Assembly (NCBI GenBank): GCA_040269895.1
Contig: CP158568.1
Span: 2,636,716-2,700,715 of the forward strand
Source: Ancalomicrobiaceae bacterium S20
Lineage (GTDB): Bacteria; Pseudomonadota; Alphaproteobacteria; Rhizobiales; Ancalomicrobiaceae
DNA: 64,000 nt
Reading direction: 5' to 3'
Made by a program: the position numbers and the translations under genes. This document shows positions 34,924-44,522 of the stretch, piece after piece. The notes beneath the pieces were generated by a model. That model was given only the letters and a program-made list of their open reading frames with translations. It was not told the origin of the DNA and did not search any database. Numbering within the stretch: position 1 is the first letter of the stretch; every line of letters starts with the position of its first letter.

Positions 34924-36309
34924 TCAGAGGGCCGGCAGCACCAGTTCGCAGCGCAGACCGCCGAGCGGCGCATCGGCGAGCGCGAAGCGGCCACCATAGA
35001 GTGCCGCGAGTTCCGTGACGATGTTGAGACCGAGGCCGGTGCCTGGCACGGTCTCGTCGAGCCGGCGGCCACGCTTCAGCGCTTCCGCCCGCTTCTCGGG
35101 GGAAAGACCGGGGCCGTCGTCGTCGACCGTCACGGTCAGGAACCGCCGATCGCCGGAGCGCGCCGCCGCCTCGACCGTGACCGTCACGACGACATGGCCG
35201 CGGCACCATTTGCAGGCGTTGTCCATCAGGTTGCCAAGCGCTTCCTCGAGATCCTGCTTCTCGCCGCGGAACCTGACCGGCTCGGCCAGTTCCACCTCGA
35301 CCACCACGCCCTTCTGTTCGTGGATCTTGCGCATCGCGCGGGCGAGCCGCTCCACGATCGGACCGACGTCCGTCACGGCGCCGATCACCCGGCGTTGCGC
35401 GGCCATGCGCGCGCGCTCCAGATGGTGGTCGATATGCTCCTTCATCAGCGCCGCCTGCTCGACGATGCGCGGCGCGATCGGGGCCTGCGACGAGCGCGCC
35501 TCGTTGGTGATCACCGACAGCGGCGTCTTCAGCGCGTGGGCGAGATTGCCGACATGGGTCCGCGCTCGCTCCATCGTCTCGCGATTGGCCTCGATCAGCG
35601 CGTTGAGCTCCTGAGCGAGCGGCACGATCTCGGAGGGGAACGAGCCGTCGAGCCGCTCGGCATCGCCGGCGCGGATCCGGAACAGCGCCTGGCGCATGCG
35701 CTCGATCGGGCTCAGGCCGAGCCGGACCTGGAACGAGGTCGTCACGACGAGACCGAGGCCGACGAGAAACAGAATCAGCGCTGTCCGGGTCGAGAAGGCG
35801 GTGACGTCGTCGCGCAATCCGCCCGCATCGCCGGCGACCGCGATGCGATAGGCGTGTTCGGCGGTCTCGTCGAAACTGATCTCGCGTTCGAGCACGCGCA
35901 GATCCTGCCGGTCGGGTCCGACGATATAGGCCTTGGCGATCCGGTCGTCGCCCGGGACCACGCCCGAATCGCTCGGCAGCGCCAGCACCTCGCCGACCAG
36001 CGACGGCGAGGTCATCAGCACCTTGCCGTCGCCGGCGCGCCGGACGACCCAATACCAGCCCGACAGCGGCAGCTCGAAACGCGGCTCGCCGACGTTTCCG
36101 GGCTCCTTGAACGTACCGCCGCCGTCGGCGGACTGCGCGGCCATCGCGCCGACCAGCGTCTTCAGATAGACGCCGAGCCGCTCGTCGAACGCCCGTTCGA
36201 CCGAGCCGCGATAGACCGCGATCAGCACGAAGCCGGCGGCGGCGAGCGACAGGGCGCTCCAGATCGCAGCAAGAACGAACAGGCGAAGGGCAAGCGAACT
36301 ACCCCGCAT
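34924..36309 (-). CDS. feuQ: Sensor histidine kinase, FeuQ-like
   Basis: 461 residues. TM1 at about 8-31, a periplasmic sensor (32-172) with the conserved block LSGWYWVVRR, TM2 at about 176-195, HAMP, H258 in NLAHALKTPLSVITNEAR, and an HATPase domain (GNLMDNACKW, DDGPGLS). It overlaps the regulator gene by 11 bases. In Rhizobium leguminosarum feuPQ lie beside cycHJKL and are linked to iron uptake; in Sinorhizobium they control envelope and osmotic genes. The same arrangement here, with a small periplasmic gene first, supports the name by synteny as well as by sequence pattern. Confidence 0.85.
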   Translation of the reverse strand: MRGSSLALRLFVLAAIWSALSLAAAGFVLIAVYRGSVERAFDERLGVYLKTLVGAMAAQSADGGGTFKEPGNVGEPRFELPLSGWYWVVRRAGDGKVLMTSPSLVGEVLALPSDSGVVPGDDRIAKAYIVGPDRQDLRVLEREISFDETAEHAYRIAVAGDAGGLRDDVTAFSTRTALILFLVGLGLVVTTSFQVRLGLSPIERMRQALFRIRAGDAERLDGSFPSEIVPLAQELNALIEANRETMERARTHVGNLAHALKTPLSVITNEARSSQAPIAPRIVEQAALMKEHIDHHLERARMAAQRRVIGAVTDVGPIVERLARAMRKIHEQKGVVVEVELAEPVRFRGEKQDLEEALGNLMDNACKWCRGHVVVTVTVEAAARSGDRRFLTVTVDDDGPGLSPEKRAEALKRGRRLDETVPGTGLGLNIVTELAALYGGRFALADAPLGGLRCELVLPAL

Positions 36310-36970
36310 CGCCCGTCATGCCCACGGTGTAGCCGAGACCGCGGATCGTCTGGATCACGTCGACGCCGAGCTTCTTGCGCAGCCGGCCGACGAAGACCTC
36401 GATCGTGTTCGAATCGCGATCGAAATCCTGATCGTAGAGATGCTCGACCAATTCGGTCCGCGACACGACCTTGCCCTGATGCAGCATCAGGTAGGCGAGC
36501 AGGCGGTATTCGTGCGAGGTCAGCTTGACCAGATGACCGTCGACGGTGACGCGGCCGGCGCGGGTGTCGAGCCGCACGGGCCCGCATTCCATCTCGTTCG
36601 ACGCATGGCCGGAGGCGCGGCGCACCAGCGCGCGGATGCGGGCGAGCACTTCCTCCATGTGGAAGGGCTTGGCGACGTAGTCGTCCGCGCCCGCGTCGAT
36701 GCCGGCGACCTTGTCGCTCCAGCGATCGCGTGCGGTCAGCAGCAGGACCGGCATCTTGCGGCCGTCCTTGCGCCAGGTCTCGATCACGGTCAGCCCGTCC
36801 ATCTTGGGCAGGCCGATATCGAGCACGACCGCGTCATAGGGCTCGGTATCGCCGAGGAAGTGACCTTCCTCGCCGTCGCTCGCGGTGTCGACCGCGTAAC
36901 CGGCTTCCTTCAGCGCGTCGACAAGCTGCTGGTTCAGGTTCGGATCGTCTTCGACGACGAGCAGGCGCAC
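36299..36970 (-). CDS. feuP: OmpR-family response regulator, FeuP-like
   Basis: 223 residues. Receiver domain with acidic pocket E7-D8-D9 and phospho-acceptor D51 (VVLDIGLP), and a C-terminal winged helix (LTSHEYRLLAYLMLHQGKVV, then DSNTIEVFVGRLRKKL). Start is GTG 36970, with GGGGGAA upstream and the protein beginning RLLVVEDD directly at beta-1. It pairs with the overlapping kinase gene downstream. Target genes cannot be read here. Confidence 0.87.
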   Translation of the reverse strand: MRLLVVEDDPNLNQQLVDALKEAGYAVDTASDGEEGHFLGDTEPYDAVVLDIGLPKMDGLTVIETWRKDGRKMPVLLLTARDRWSDKVAGIDAGADDYVAKPFHMEEVLARIRALVRRASGHASNEMECGPVRLDTRAGRVTVDGHLVKLTSHEYRLLAYLMLHQGKVVSRTELVEHLYDQDFDRDSNTIEVFVGRLRKKLGVDVIQTIRGLGYTVGMTGDAG

Positions 36971-37014
36971 GTTCGTTTCCCCCGGACACCGAATGGGTGA
37001 TGCCCTTCGATAGC

Positions 37015-37332
37015 CTACTTTTTCTGTTCCGTCATGAACTGGCCGGAGCTCGCATCGAGCACGACCCGCTTCACCACGCCGTCGCGCGTGAGCAGCGTCA
37101 CCCGGTAGGCGAGCTTGCCGGCATCCATGCACAGGTCCGCCTTGACGATGTCGCCTTCGAGCAGACGGCGGATCTCGGCCAGACGGCGGGCCCGGCCGTC
37201 GAGCAGCGCGGCGTTCATCGCGTCGACGCCCAGGCACTCGTTGGTCTGCGCGAGCGCAGCCTCCGGCGCAGGCGCACCGAAGGCAAGCGACACGACCATC
37301 AGAGGCACGACCAGGGCGAGCTTACGCAGCAT
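37015..37332 (-). CDS. Small periplasmic PepSY-like protein in the FeuN position
   Basis: 105 residues with a signal peptide (1-28, ending ALAQ). The C-terminal half has the PepSY-like pattern AEIRRLLEGDIVKADL, KLAYRVTLLTRDGVVKRVV, LDASSGQFM, and two cysteines. It lies 44 bases before feuP in the same direction. In S. meliloti a small periplasmic protein, FeuN, encoded at this place restrains FeuQ. A similar check on the kinase is the natural guess, but homology to FeuN is inferred from position and size rather than from clear sequence recall. Confidence 0.75.
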   Translation of the reverse strand: MLRKLALVVPLMVVSLAFGAPAPEAALAQTNECLGVDAMNAALLDGRARRLAEIRRLLEGDIVKADLCMDAGKLAYRVTLLTRDGVVKRVVLDASSGQFMTEQKK

Positions 37333-37422
37333 GAAGGAAACGCTAGCGAGCCGGCGCTGAACCGTCGATGAACACCGGCCGCCGGCCGGCCGATGTCCAC
37401 CGGTTTCGCTACGGCATGCCGG

Positions 37423-37602
37423 TCAGCCGGTGCGGCCGACCGGCGTATCGGTGAAGCAGCGCAGGATCGTGTTGCCGATGCCGAGCCCGGTGACGATCAG
37501 GCCGGCGGTCTTCGGGTCGGTCACGCCGGCCCAGTCGGTCGACATCAGGACGCCGAGCGCGGCGGCGGAGAGATTGAGCGCCAGGGTGCGATAGCCTTTC
37601 AT
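37423..37602 (-). CDS. Small hydrophobic holin-like protein at the end of the GTA cluster
   Basis: 59 residues: KGYRTLALNLSAAALGVLMS, then TDPKTAGLIVTGLGIGNTIL, two hydrophobic stretches with a short charged C-terminus. Size and profile are those of small phage membrane proteins such as holins, and it is the last gene of the GTA gene string. No motif proves a lysis role. ATG 37602 has a GGAGA site about 8 bases upstream. Confidence 0.55.
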   Translation of the reverse strand: MKGYRTLALNLSAAALGVLMSTDWAGVTDPKTAGLIVTGLGIGNTILRCFTDTPVGRTG

Positions 37603-37704
37603 CGTGGTCTCCTCGCCGCCCGGCGTTCTGGACGCGTGCACCCACCGGGCGGCGGGGCGGGTGCCGCGGAGGTGTGAGCGAACGTCGAGGGGACGGGCGA
37701 CGCG

Positions 37705-38046
37705 CTAGGCGGTCGGGGGCCAGGGCGGGCGTTCCGGCAGCGTGTCGACGGCGCCGGAGACGACCGCGCGCAGGGCGATCCGGTAGGTGCGCCAGTCCTC
37801 GGGAAGTGCGAGCCCGAGTTCGGCGCGGCGCAGCACGACGATGTCGCTCGCCGCGAGCGCCGCCAGCGCCTCGGCCCGCCGCGCGGACACGGCGGCCGGC
37901 GTCGGCTCCGGAGCGGCGGCGGGTTCGGGCGCGTTGCCGTCCGCGAGCCAGGCCAGGTAGGCCTGCCAGTCGCGATTGTCCGGGTCGGCCGGGATGATCG
38001 CACCGTCGGCGCGGAATACGGCTTCGGTCGAGGTCGCTCGGTACAT
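37705..38046 (-). CDS. Phage tail-fibre assembly-like small protein
   Basis: 113 residues. The segment [20 protein letters not shown] followed by a Pro/Ala-rich linker is typical of small proteins encoded just after tail-fibre genes in phages and GTAs. The C-terminal part ([20 protein letters not shown]) resembles tail-fibre assembly proteins. It starts 2 bases past the stop of the DUF2793 gene and so is co-translated with it. Confidence 0.65.
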   Translation of the reverse strand: MYRATSTEAVFRADGAIIPADPDNRDWQAYLAWLADGNAPEPAAAPEPTPAAVSARRAEALAALAASDIVVLRRAELGLALPEDWRTYRIALRAVVSGAVDTLPERPPWPPTA

Positions 38047-38048
38047 GG

Positions 38049-39590
38049 TCAGAGCTCCGCGCTGGCGGTCCAGTTGAACTTCAGGTCGTTGCCGGCCGAC
38101 CACGTGGCCCCGGAGGTGTTCTGCATGGCGCCGAAGCCCGCCTGATAGATCGACGCGACCCCCGCGGCGCGCGAGACGCCGGCGACCTGGACCTGACCGG
38201 CGCCGCCGGCCATGTCGTAGAGAACGACGGTCGGCGACGCGCGCATCTTGGCGGCAAACAGGATCGGCACGAGCAGGTAGCCGTTCGCTCCGATCGTGGC
38301 GGGCATGACCAGTTCGTAGGGACTGTTGCCGGTGTTCGATCCGGGCGCGACGCCGTCGTTGTAGGAGGTCGCGAAGTAGCGCTGGCAGAGCGCGAGCTCG
38401 GCGGGATAGGGCCGGCGGTCGAAGGCGGTCGCCTCGCTGCCGGGCTCGAACTGCGGTCTCAGTACGGTGCCGGTCGAGAACTCCACGTTGGTCTGGGTCG
38501 CCGCGCTGAGCGTGCCGGTGTGGACCGGCGCCGATGCGTAAGACCCCGATCCGCTCGATCCGGTGCCCTGCCAGACCCGCACCGCGGCCGTGCCCGCGTG
38601 GCTGACCGTATAGGCGCCCGCCTCCACCAGACCGGCCTCGATCGGCAGGATCAGCGAGCCGGCCGTGATCGTCAGCGTGGTATCGAGGCCCGAGGTCGAG
38701 AGCGTGTAGGTCGCGCCCGCAGCGCCGCCCTTGACGCCGTCGTGGCCGTACTGGCCGGCACTGAGCGTCACCGTGCCGGCGACCGCGCGCTGATTGACGG
38801 CGAAGGCGGCGTTGCGCAGCCGATTGCGGAAGCCGTAGCCATCGAGACCGAGGTTGGTCCGCGCGGCCGCGGCCGTCGTCGCGCCGGTGCCGCCGTCGGC
38901 GATGGCCAGCGCGTTGGTGAGCGCGAGACGGAGCAAGGTCGTCGCGCCGGTCGCGGCGGCGATGCGCATCGCCTCGGTCCAGGACGATCCGGCGGCCGAG
39001 ACCTTCACATGAAGGTCGTCGTCGCCGGTCAGACCGAGTTCGACCCGGCCGGAAAAGCCGTCCTGGAGCAGAAGCGACGCGGTCTTGTCGACCGCTTCCT
39101 TGTTCAGAATCAGCCGATGGCTGCCGGAGCCGCCGCTGGTGGAGGGTTCCGCCGAGAACAGCGCGGCCGGGGCGCGTATCGCTAATCGGTTGGTCGTATC
39201 GGCCGAAGCGTTGACGCCGAGCGCGGCGAAACCGTTGGTGCGCGCGACCAACGCGAAGGCCGGCTGCCAGTCGGTGCCGTCGAAGGCGATCGGCTGCACC
39301 TCGTCGACCACCCAGACCATCCAGCCGACCCTGGGTGTCGCAAACAGCCAGACGCCGTCGCGCCGGTAGGCGAGGCTGCCGGCCTTGCCGGCCCAGGCGC
39401 CGGTGGCGCCGGCGGCGGGGATGTAGCAGTCGCCCTCCATCGGTGCCGAAGGCGGCGTGTTCAGGTCGCGGTCGAGGACGGCGGCCTGGACGAGTTGATC
39501 GAGGAGCCCGAGCGCCTCGTTGTGGGTGACGTGCTTCTGCGCCTGCGCGGCCTCGATATAGGGCAGCGTCAGCCTCGGCGTCTCGGCCAT
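38049..39590 (-). CDS. DUF2793 tail-fibre-type protein
   Basis: 513 residues. The N-terminus is a typical DUF2793 domain: [52 protein letters not shown], and a WMVWVVDE segment. The middle and C-terminal parts are Thr/Ala/Gly-rich beta structure, as in phage fibres and spikes. DUF2793 proteins often follow gp15 in GTA clusters of Hyphomicrobiales, and this one lies 49 bases after gp15. It probably contacts the recipient cell surface. Confidence 0.85.
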   Translation of the reverse strand: MAETPRLTLPYIEAAQAQKHVTHNEALGLLDQLVQAAVLDRDLNTPPSAPMEGDCYIPAAGATGAWAGKAGSLAYRRDGVWLFATPRVGWMVWVVDEVQPIAFDGTDWQPAFALVARTNGFAALGVNASADTTNRLAIRAPAALFSAEPSTSGGSGSHRLILNKEAVDKTASLLLQDGFSGRVELGLTGDDDLHVKVSAAGSSWTEAMRIAAATGATTLLRLALTNALAIADGGTGATTAAAARTNLGLDGYGFRNRLRNAAFAVNQRAVAGTVTLSAGQYGHDGVKGGAAGATYTLSTSGLDTTLTITAGSLILPIEAGLVEAGAYTVSHAGTAAVRVWQGTGSSGSGSYASAPVHTGTLSAATQTNVEFSTGTVLRPQFEPGSEATAFDRRPYPAELALCQRYFATSYNDGVAPGSNTGNSPYELVMPATIGANGYLLVPILFAAKMRASPTVVLYDMAGGAGQVQVAGVSRAAGVASIYQAGFGAMQNTSGATWSAGNDLKFNWTASAEL

Positions 39591-39639
39591 GGCGGTCTCC
39601 GGTACGGCTCGTTTCGGGGAAGATCGGCCGGCGCGCGGC

Positions 39640-42600
39640 TCAGAGCCTGACTATCGCGGTGCGGGCGATGCCGGCACCGGCGGTCACGCTGAGCTGCGCG
39701 ACGCGGATCGACTGCACGTCCCGCACCGCGCCGAAATCGGCAATCTCGTCGGCAGCCGGGTAGGTCGCCGAAGGGGCCGATGTCGTCATGGAGCGGACCA
39801 CAACGCCGGCCGCATCGAGGATGTCGACGCGGTAGGCTTCGGCCTCCTCGCCGAGCGGCGCGTCGACCGCCGCCCAGGAATCCGCGCCGGCGGACCGGCT
39901 GCGGCGGATCCAGGAGAACAGCGCCGCGCCGCTCGCCGGATCGCGCCGACCTCGGATGGCGGTCGGGCTCGGCGGCAGCAGACCGCGACCGCTCGGCGTC
40001 AGCGACAGGGTGGTGAAGCTCGGCCGGGTGTAGTCCTCCTGCGCCGGCCCGACCCGCAAGGTCACCGGCAGACCGAGATCGTCGCGCCCTATGCCGACGG
40101 GCGTGACGGCACTGTCCAGGAGTACGAAATCGGCGCCGGCCGGCGCGGAGGCCGCTTCGGCGTCCCAGGCATCCTCGGAGCCGGCCTGTGCGCGCAGGAG
40201 CCGCGACAGCCGCCAGGTCGCGGCCGCGACGAGTTCGGCGCGCGCGAACTGGAACAGCTCCCAGCGGCCGTTCGGGAACCGCACCGCCGCACGATTGCCG
40301 CCGCCGAGCACCAGCGCGTCAGTGAGGCCCGCGAGCGTGCCCGAGCCATAGAGTGTCACGTCGAGCGTCGTCACCGTGTCCCAGCGCGCGACCGGACCGG
40401 GTGCGAAGGCCGACGCCGTGACGCCCATGGTGGCGCGGCGCTCGACCGTGCCGAGGCTCGCGACGGTATCGCCGCGATCGCGCCAGATCGCGAGCGACCC
40501 CGGCCACGGTTCGGCGAAGGCGGCCAGATACGGCTTGAACGCGTCGCCATCGGCATCGGCATGCGGAATGTCGAGGACACGCACGAGCGGCGCGCCCCAG
40601 ACCGCCGGCGCGGCGGTGGTCGTGGTCCGGCCGCTCGCCGGCGCGGCCAGGCCGAGATCCGGATCGACCGTATGCGCCTCGATACGGCGGGCGAGCCCGG
40701 TCTCGATCTTCTCGATCAGCACGCGCCGGGTCCGGCCGCGGCTCTCGATGTCGACAATGTCGCCCGGCTCGAGCCCGATGCGATCCGGCCCGAGCGCGAA
40801 GCTCAGCGTCTCGCGCGCCGCCCATACATCGCGCAGCCAGGCATTGGCGAGCGTCGACATCGGGCCGACCGGGGCGATCAGCGCCAGATCCGCAGTCGCC
40901 GTCCGCGTCGCAGCCCCTCGAGCCGGCGCGACGACAGGGTCGTGCGACGGAAGTCGAGCAGCGCATCGGAGAAGGTGACCGCGACCTCGCGCGGCAGCTC
41001 GGCATCGGCGGTGCGGCGCACCTCGACGACGCTCTTGTTCGGTTCGTCCAGGCAGTCGGCCTCGGTCAGCGTCGCGCTCGGCTTGCGCCGCCGGCCGGCG
41101 AAGCGCAGCACCGTGCCGGCATCGACCGCATCGACCAGGAAGGCCGCGCAGAGCGGTTCGAGCGCATCGCGCGCCGAGAGCCGATCGTCGATCACATAGC
41201 CGTCGAGGTGGCCGGCGACGGCGTCGAAGGCGACCGCCGAGAAGCCGTGATCGGCGAGGATCGCGCGGATCAGCGCCTCCAGGCTCGTGCCGCCGAGCCG
41301 GCCGTTGAGCCAGTGCCCGGTCGCCCAGTTCGTCGCATCGGCCCAGATCGAATTCTGCGCCGGAAACGCCGGATAGGGCCGCGCGTCCCAGGTCCACAGG
41401 TGGATGCCGGCCGGATCGAGCATGCGGCCGCCGTAGACGGTCGAGACCGGGTTCAGCGCCGGCCGGAACCGCGTGTCGGCCGGATCGTAGGCCCGGAGCA
41501 CGGCCTCCAACGTGCGGCGCTGCGCGAGGTCGTCGCGGGCGCCGGAGGAGAAATGCGGGATCGCGTTCTCGGCCGACTTCGGGTCCGGGAACACGTTCGG
41601 CTGGTTGGCGCCGTTGTCGACGGCCGGACAGCCGAGTTCGCAGAACCAGATCGGCTTGGCGCCCGGCGTCCAGTCCGTCGGGCTCGAGGCGCGCACGCCG
41701 CCGGGCCGGTCGTAGTGCCGGTTCGACCACCAGGCGACCAGATCCTTGACCCGGTAGACCCACGGTTCGCCATAGGCGCCGTCGGTGATCGGCGTCCGCA
41801 CCTGCGTGCGCCGGTCGGCCTCGGAGGCATAGTACCAGTCGAAGCCCTCGCCGCCGGCGATGCCGTCGGCGAGGTAGTCGAGGTCGTAAGGCGTTTCCGC
41901 GCGAGCGCGGTCGAGATGGTCGCCCGGTCGCCAGTCGGCGAGCGGGGCGTACATGTCGATGCCGATCACGTCGATCGACGGGCTCGACCAGAGCGGATCG
42001 AGGTGGAAGTGGACGTCGCCGGTGCCGTCGGCCGGCTGGTGGCCGCGCCATTCGGTCCAGTCGGCCGCGTAGGTGATCTTCGTCCCGGTGCCGAGCCGTG
42101 CCTTGACCTCGCCGGCGAGCGCGACCAACGCGGTCACGAACGGGTAGGTCGAGGCGTCGGAGCGCAGCGTGGTCAGGCCGACCAGCTCCGAGCCGATCAG
42201 GAACGCATCGACGCCGCCGGCCGCCTGCGCCAGCGCGGCGTAGTGATGGATCAGGCGGCGATAGGTCCATTCGGGCGGACCGGAATAGGCGACCGCGCTG
42301 CCCGCGACCGAGAACTGCGCCGATGTCGCCGTGCCGACGAAATGCGCGATCGCGCTTCCCGCAGCGGCGGTCTTGTCCTCGGTGCCCACCCGGCCCGGAG
42401 CGATCGGCGTCGTGATACGCCCGCGCCAGGGAAAGGCGGCCTGCTCGGCGGCCCCATAGGGATCCGGCCGGCCGTTGCCGGCCGGCACGTCCATCATGAT
42501 GAAGGGCGCGAGCATCACCTCAAGGCCGCGCCGGCGGATTTCCTGGATCGCCTCGACCACGGTCGCGTCGGCCGGCGTGCCGCCATAGGCCGGGACGCCG

Positions 42601-43538
42601 GCGACCAGCGACACGGTCTCCGCCTCGGTGCGCGTCAGCCCGCCGACCGACCACGCGACCGGCGTGGTGGTCTTCTGGGCGACGTCGACCTTCGGCTTCA
42701 CCGTGCAGGAGCCGACACGCAGGTCGTCGCCGAACCAGGCGCAGACGAGCGAGATCCGCCTGAGGTTCGGCGCCACGGCCTGCAGCTCGTCGAGCGCGGC
42801 AACGAGGTCGGTCGGGGCCGTCAGTGCATGACGATTGTCGGAGGCAGAGACCGCGGTCGCGCTCGTGCGTGTGACCGCCGTGGTCGCATAGCCGAATTCG
42901 GTCGAGCCGGGGATCAGCGTCACGCCGCGGATCTTGCGCTCGAGCGTGTCGACGACGCGAATGACCTCGAAGGTCAGCTGCGGCAGGCGATTACCGAAGT
43001 CGTCGAGCGGCAGGCGCTCGAACACGACATAGGCGAGGCCGCGATAGGCCGGGACGTCCGTGCCCTGGCGGGCGAGGATCAGGCTGTCCGGCGCCTGATC
43101 CTCGGTGCCGAGATGGACCCGCATGGTCACGGTCTCGAGGTCGAGCAACGTCCCATCGGCCCAGACGCGGCCGATCCGATCGATCGGTCCTTCGCAGAGC
43201 CCGACGGCGAAGTTGCCGTAATACTTGTAGTTCTCGGCCTTCGGCCCGCCCTTGCCGCCCGAGGTTACGGTCTCCTCCTCGTAGCGGGTCGCCCAGATCA
43301 CCTGCCCGGCGATGCGCGCGCGGCCATAGATGCGCGGGATCGCCTTGCCCTCGGTGGAGGTCTGCACGTCGAGATCGGAGAGCCGCGGCCCGCGCGTCCC
43401 CTGGCCGGAGCGGATCAGCGTGCTGTCGACGGCGGCGCCGAGGAGACCGCCGGCGGCCTGACCGATGACGGCGCCGAGCGGGCCGAGCAGCAGCGTGCCC
43501 GCCGCGCGTCCGAGCGCGGAGAGAGCGATCGTGGCCAT
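39640..43538 (-). CDS. GTA gp15-type host-specificity/baseplate megaprotein, frame broken
   Basis: From ATG 43538 the first frame gives 886 residues: an N-terminal glycine-zipper segment (AAGTLLLGPLGAVIGQAAGG), the tail-hub region, then a GTA TIM-barrel domain (YAADWTEWRGHQPADGTGDV, IDVIGIDMYAPLADW, ELGCPAVDNGANQPN). It stops at 40878, but the family sequence goes on in the next frame (TADLALIAPVGP to AIVRL, ending 39640). A four-G run on the coding strand (plus 40914-40917) is the likely join: one more base gives about 1,299 residues, matching the ~1,300 of RcGTA gp15. The gene is either disrupted or carries a one-base sequencing error. Role: central fibre and hub that contacts the recipient. 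Confidence 0.88.
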
Positions 43539-43588
43539 GGGAGCCTCCGGGAGGGGGTGTCGCGATCGAGGGTTAGAATTTTAGCTAT

Positions 43589-43617
43589 TTGACAACTTCA
43601 ATTTTTGATAATAAATA
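43589..43617 (+). promoter_or_regulatory. Sigma70-type promoter for the gene at 43648
   Basis: A perfect -35 TTGACA (43589-43594), a 17-base spacer and -10 TAAATA (43612-43617), in a strongly AT-rich stretch inside a GC-rich cluster. It points rightward and ends 30 bases before the start codon of the small plus-strand gene. Confidence 0.6.
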
Positions 43618-43647
43618 ACATGTAATTCAATCTAGGGGTTTAGGATA

Positions 43648-43944
43648 ATGCAATCCAGAATTGCAATTCAAGCAGCCCGCGACAGCAAGCGCCTTCAGAT
43701 CAGCTACAATGGCTTTGTGCGGGTCGTCGAGGTCCATACTGTTGGAACCACCACGGCGGGAAACGAGGGCATGCGCGTTTGGCAAGTCCGCGGCGGCAGC
43801 CAGAGCGGCGAGACAGCGGGCTGGAAGATGCTCCGCTTCGACGAAGCAGGTCCCATGAATATTCTTGACGAAGCATCCGAAGCGCCCCGTGAGGGGTACA
43901 AAAAAGGTGACAAGGGATTCAATGTCATCGTTTTCGAGATCTAG
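43648..43944 (+). CDS. WYL-like small protein inserted in the GTA cluster
   Basis: 98 residues on the strand opposite the GTA genes. The pattern ISYNGFVRVVEVHTVGTTTA, GNEGMRVWQVRGGSQSGE, GWKMLRFDEAG, REGYKKGDKGFNVIVFEI resembles a small stand-alone family related to the ligand-binding WYL fold. It has its own promoter, is less GC-rich than the flanking genes, and splits gp14 from gp15. No DNA-binding domain is present, so it would act as a ligand or nucleic-acid sensor at most. Function unknown. Confidence 0.72.
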   Translation: MQSRIAIQAARDSKRLQISYNGFVRVVEVHTVGTTTAGNEGMRVWQVRGGSQSGETAGWKMLRFDEAGPMNILDEASEAPREGYKKGDKGFNVIVFEI

Positions 43945-44033
43945 CCCGCCACAGTCGCACCGTAGATTTTCAGGGCTGTCCGCCTGATTCTGGCAGCAAT
44001 CAGAAAAATGAACTAGCATGTTATACTCCCGTA

Positions 44034-44522
44034 TCAATCGATCACGCTAGGAAACCGGAACGCGGCGGCGAGCCGCCGACGCCACCAGGGGCCGAGCGGG
44101 CTTTCGACCACCGCGGCGCCGTCATAGGCGTGGATGAAGCGGTCATCGGCCGATAGAATGCCGATGTGTTTCATCGGCAGGTGCGGCCGGAACCGGAACA
44201 GCACGAGGTCGCCGGGGCGCAGGCCCAAGACCTCGATCTCGGTCATGTGGCGCCGTCCGGCGCCGGCGAGGCGTTCCTCGCGGGTCGCTTCGGCCCAGTC
44301 GGCGGTGTAGACGCCGGCGGCCTCGGGCTCCGGGCCGAGCACGGCGCGCCAGACGCCGCGCACGAGCCCCAGGCAGTCGCAGCCGACGCCCTTCAGCGAG
44401 GCCTGATGGCGATAGGGCGTGCCGATCCAGGTTCGCGCCTCGGCGAGAATCGCGGCGCGGGTCGGTCCCGGTCGCTCGTCGGCGACCGCCGCCGGCGGTT
44501 CGAGAGGCTCCGGCGCGCTCAT
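44034..44522 (-). CDS. GTA gp14: NlpC/P60 cell-wall peptidase
   Basis: 162 residues. NlpC/P60 catalytic residues are C50 in GVGCDCLGLVRG and H119 in MKHIGIL. In GTA particles this tail-tip enzyme cuts peptidoglycan peptides so the tail can cross the wall. ATG 44522 overlaps the gp13 stop by 4 bases (ATGA), showing translational coupling. The usual next gene, gp15, is pushed away by the inserted plus-strand gene. Confidence 0.92.
   Translation of the reverse strand: MSAPEPLEPPAAVADERPGPTRAAILAEARTWIGTPYRHQASLKGVGCDCLGLVRGVWRAVLGPEPEAAGVYTADWAEATREERLAGAGRRHMTEIEVLGLRPGDLVLFRFRPHLPMKHIGILSADDRFIHAYDGAAVVESPLGPWWRRRLAAAFRFPSVID

Noticed and set aside
43627-44037. 136-residue minus-strand frame between gp14 and gp15
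   Set aside because: It is antisense to the plus-strand WYL-like gene, which has a promoter and a family pattern; the minus frame has neither.
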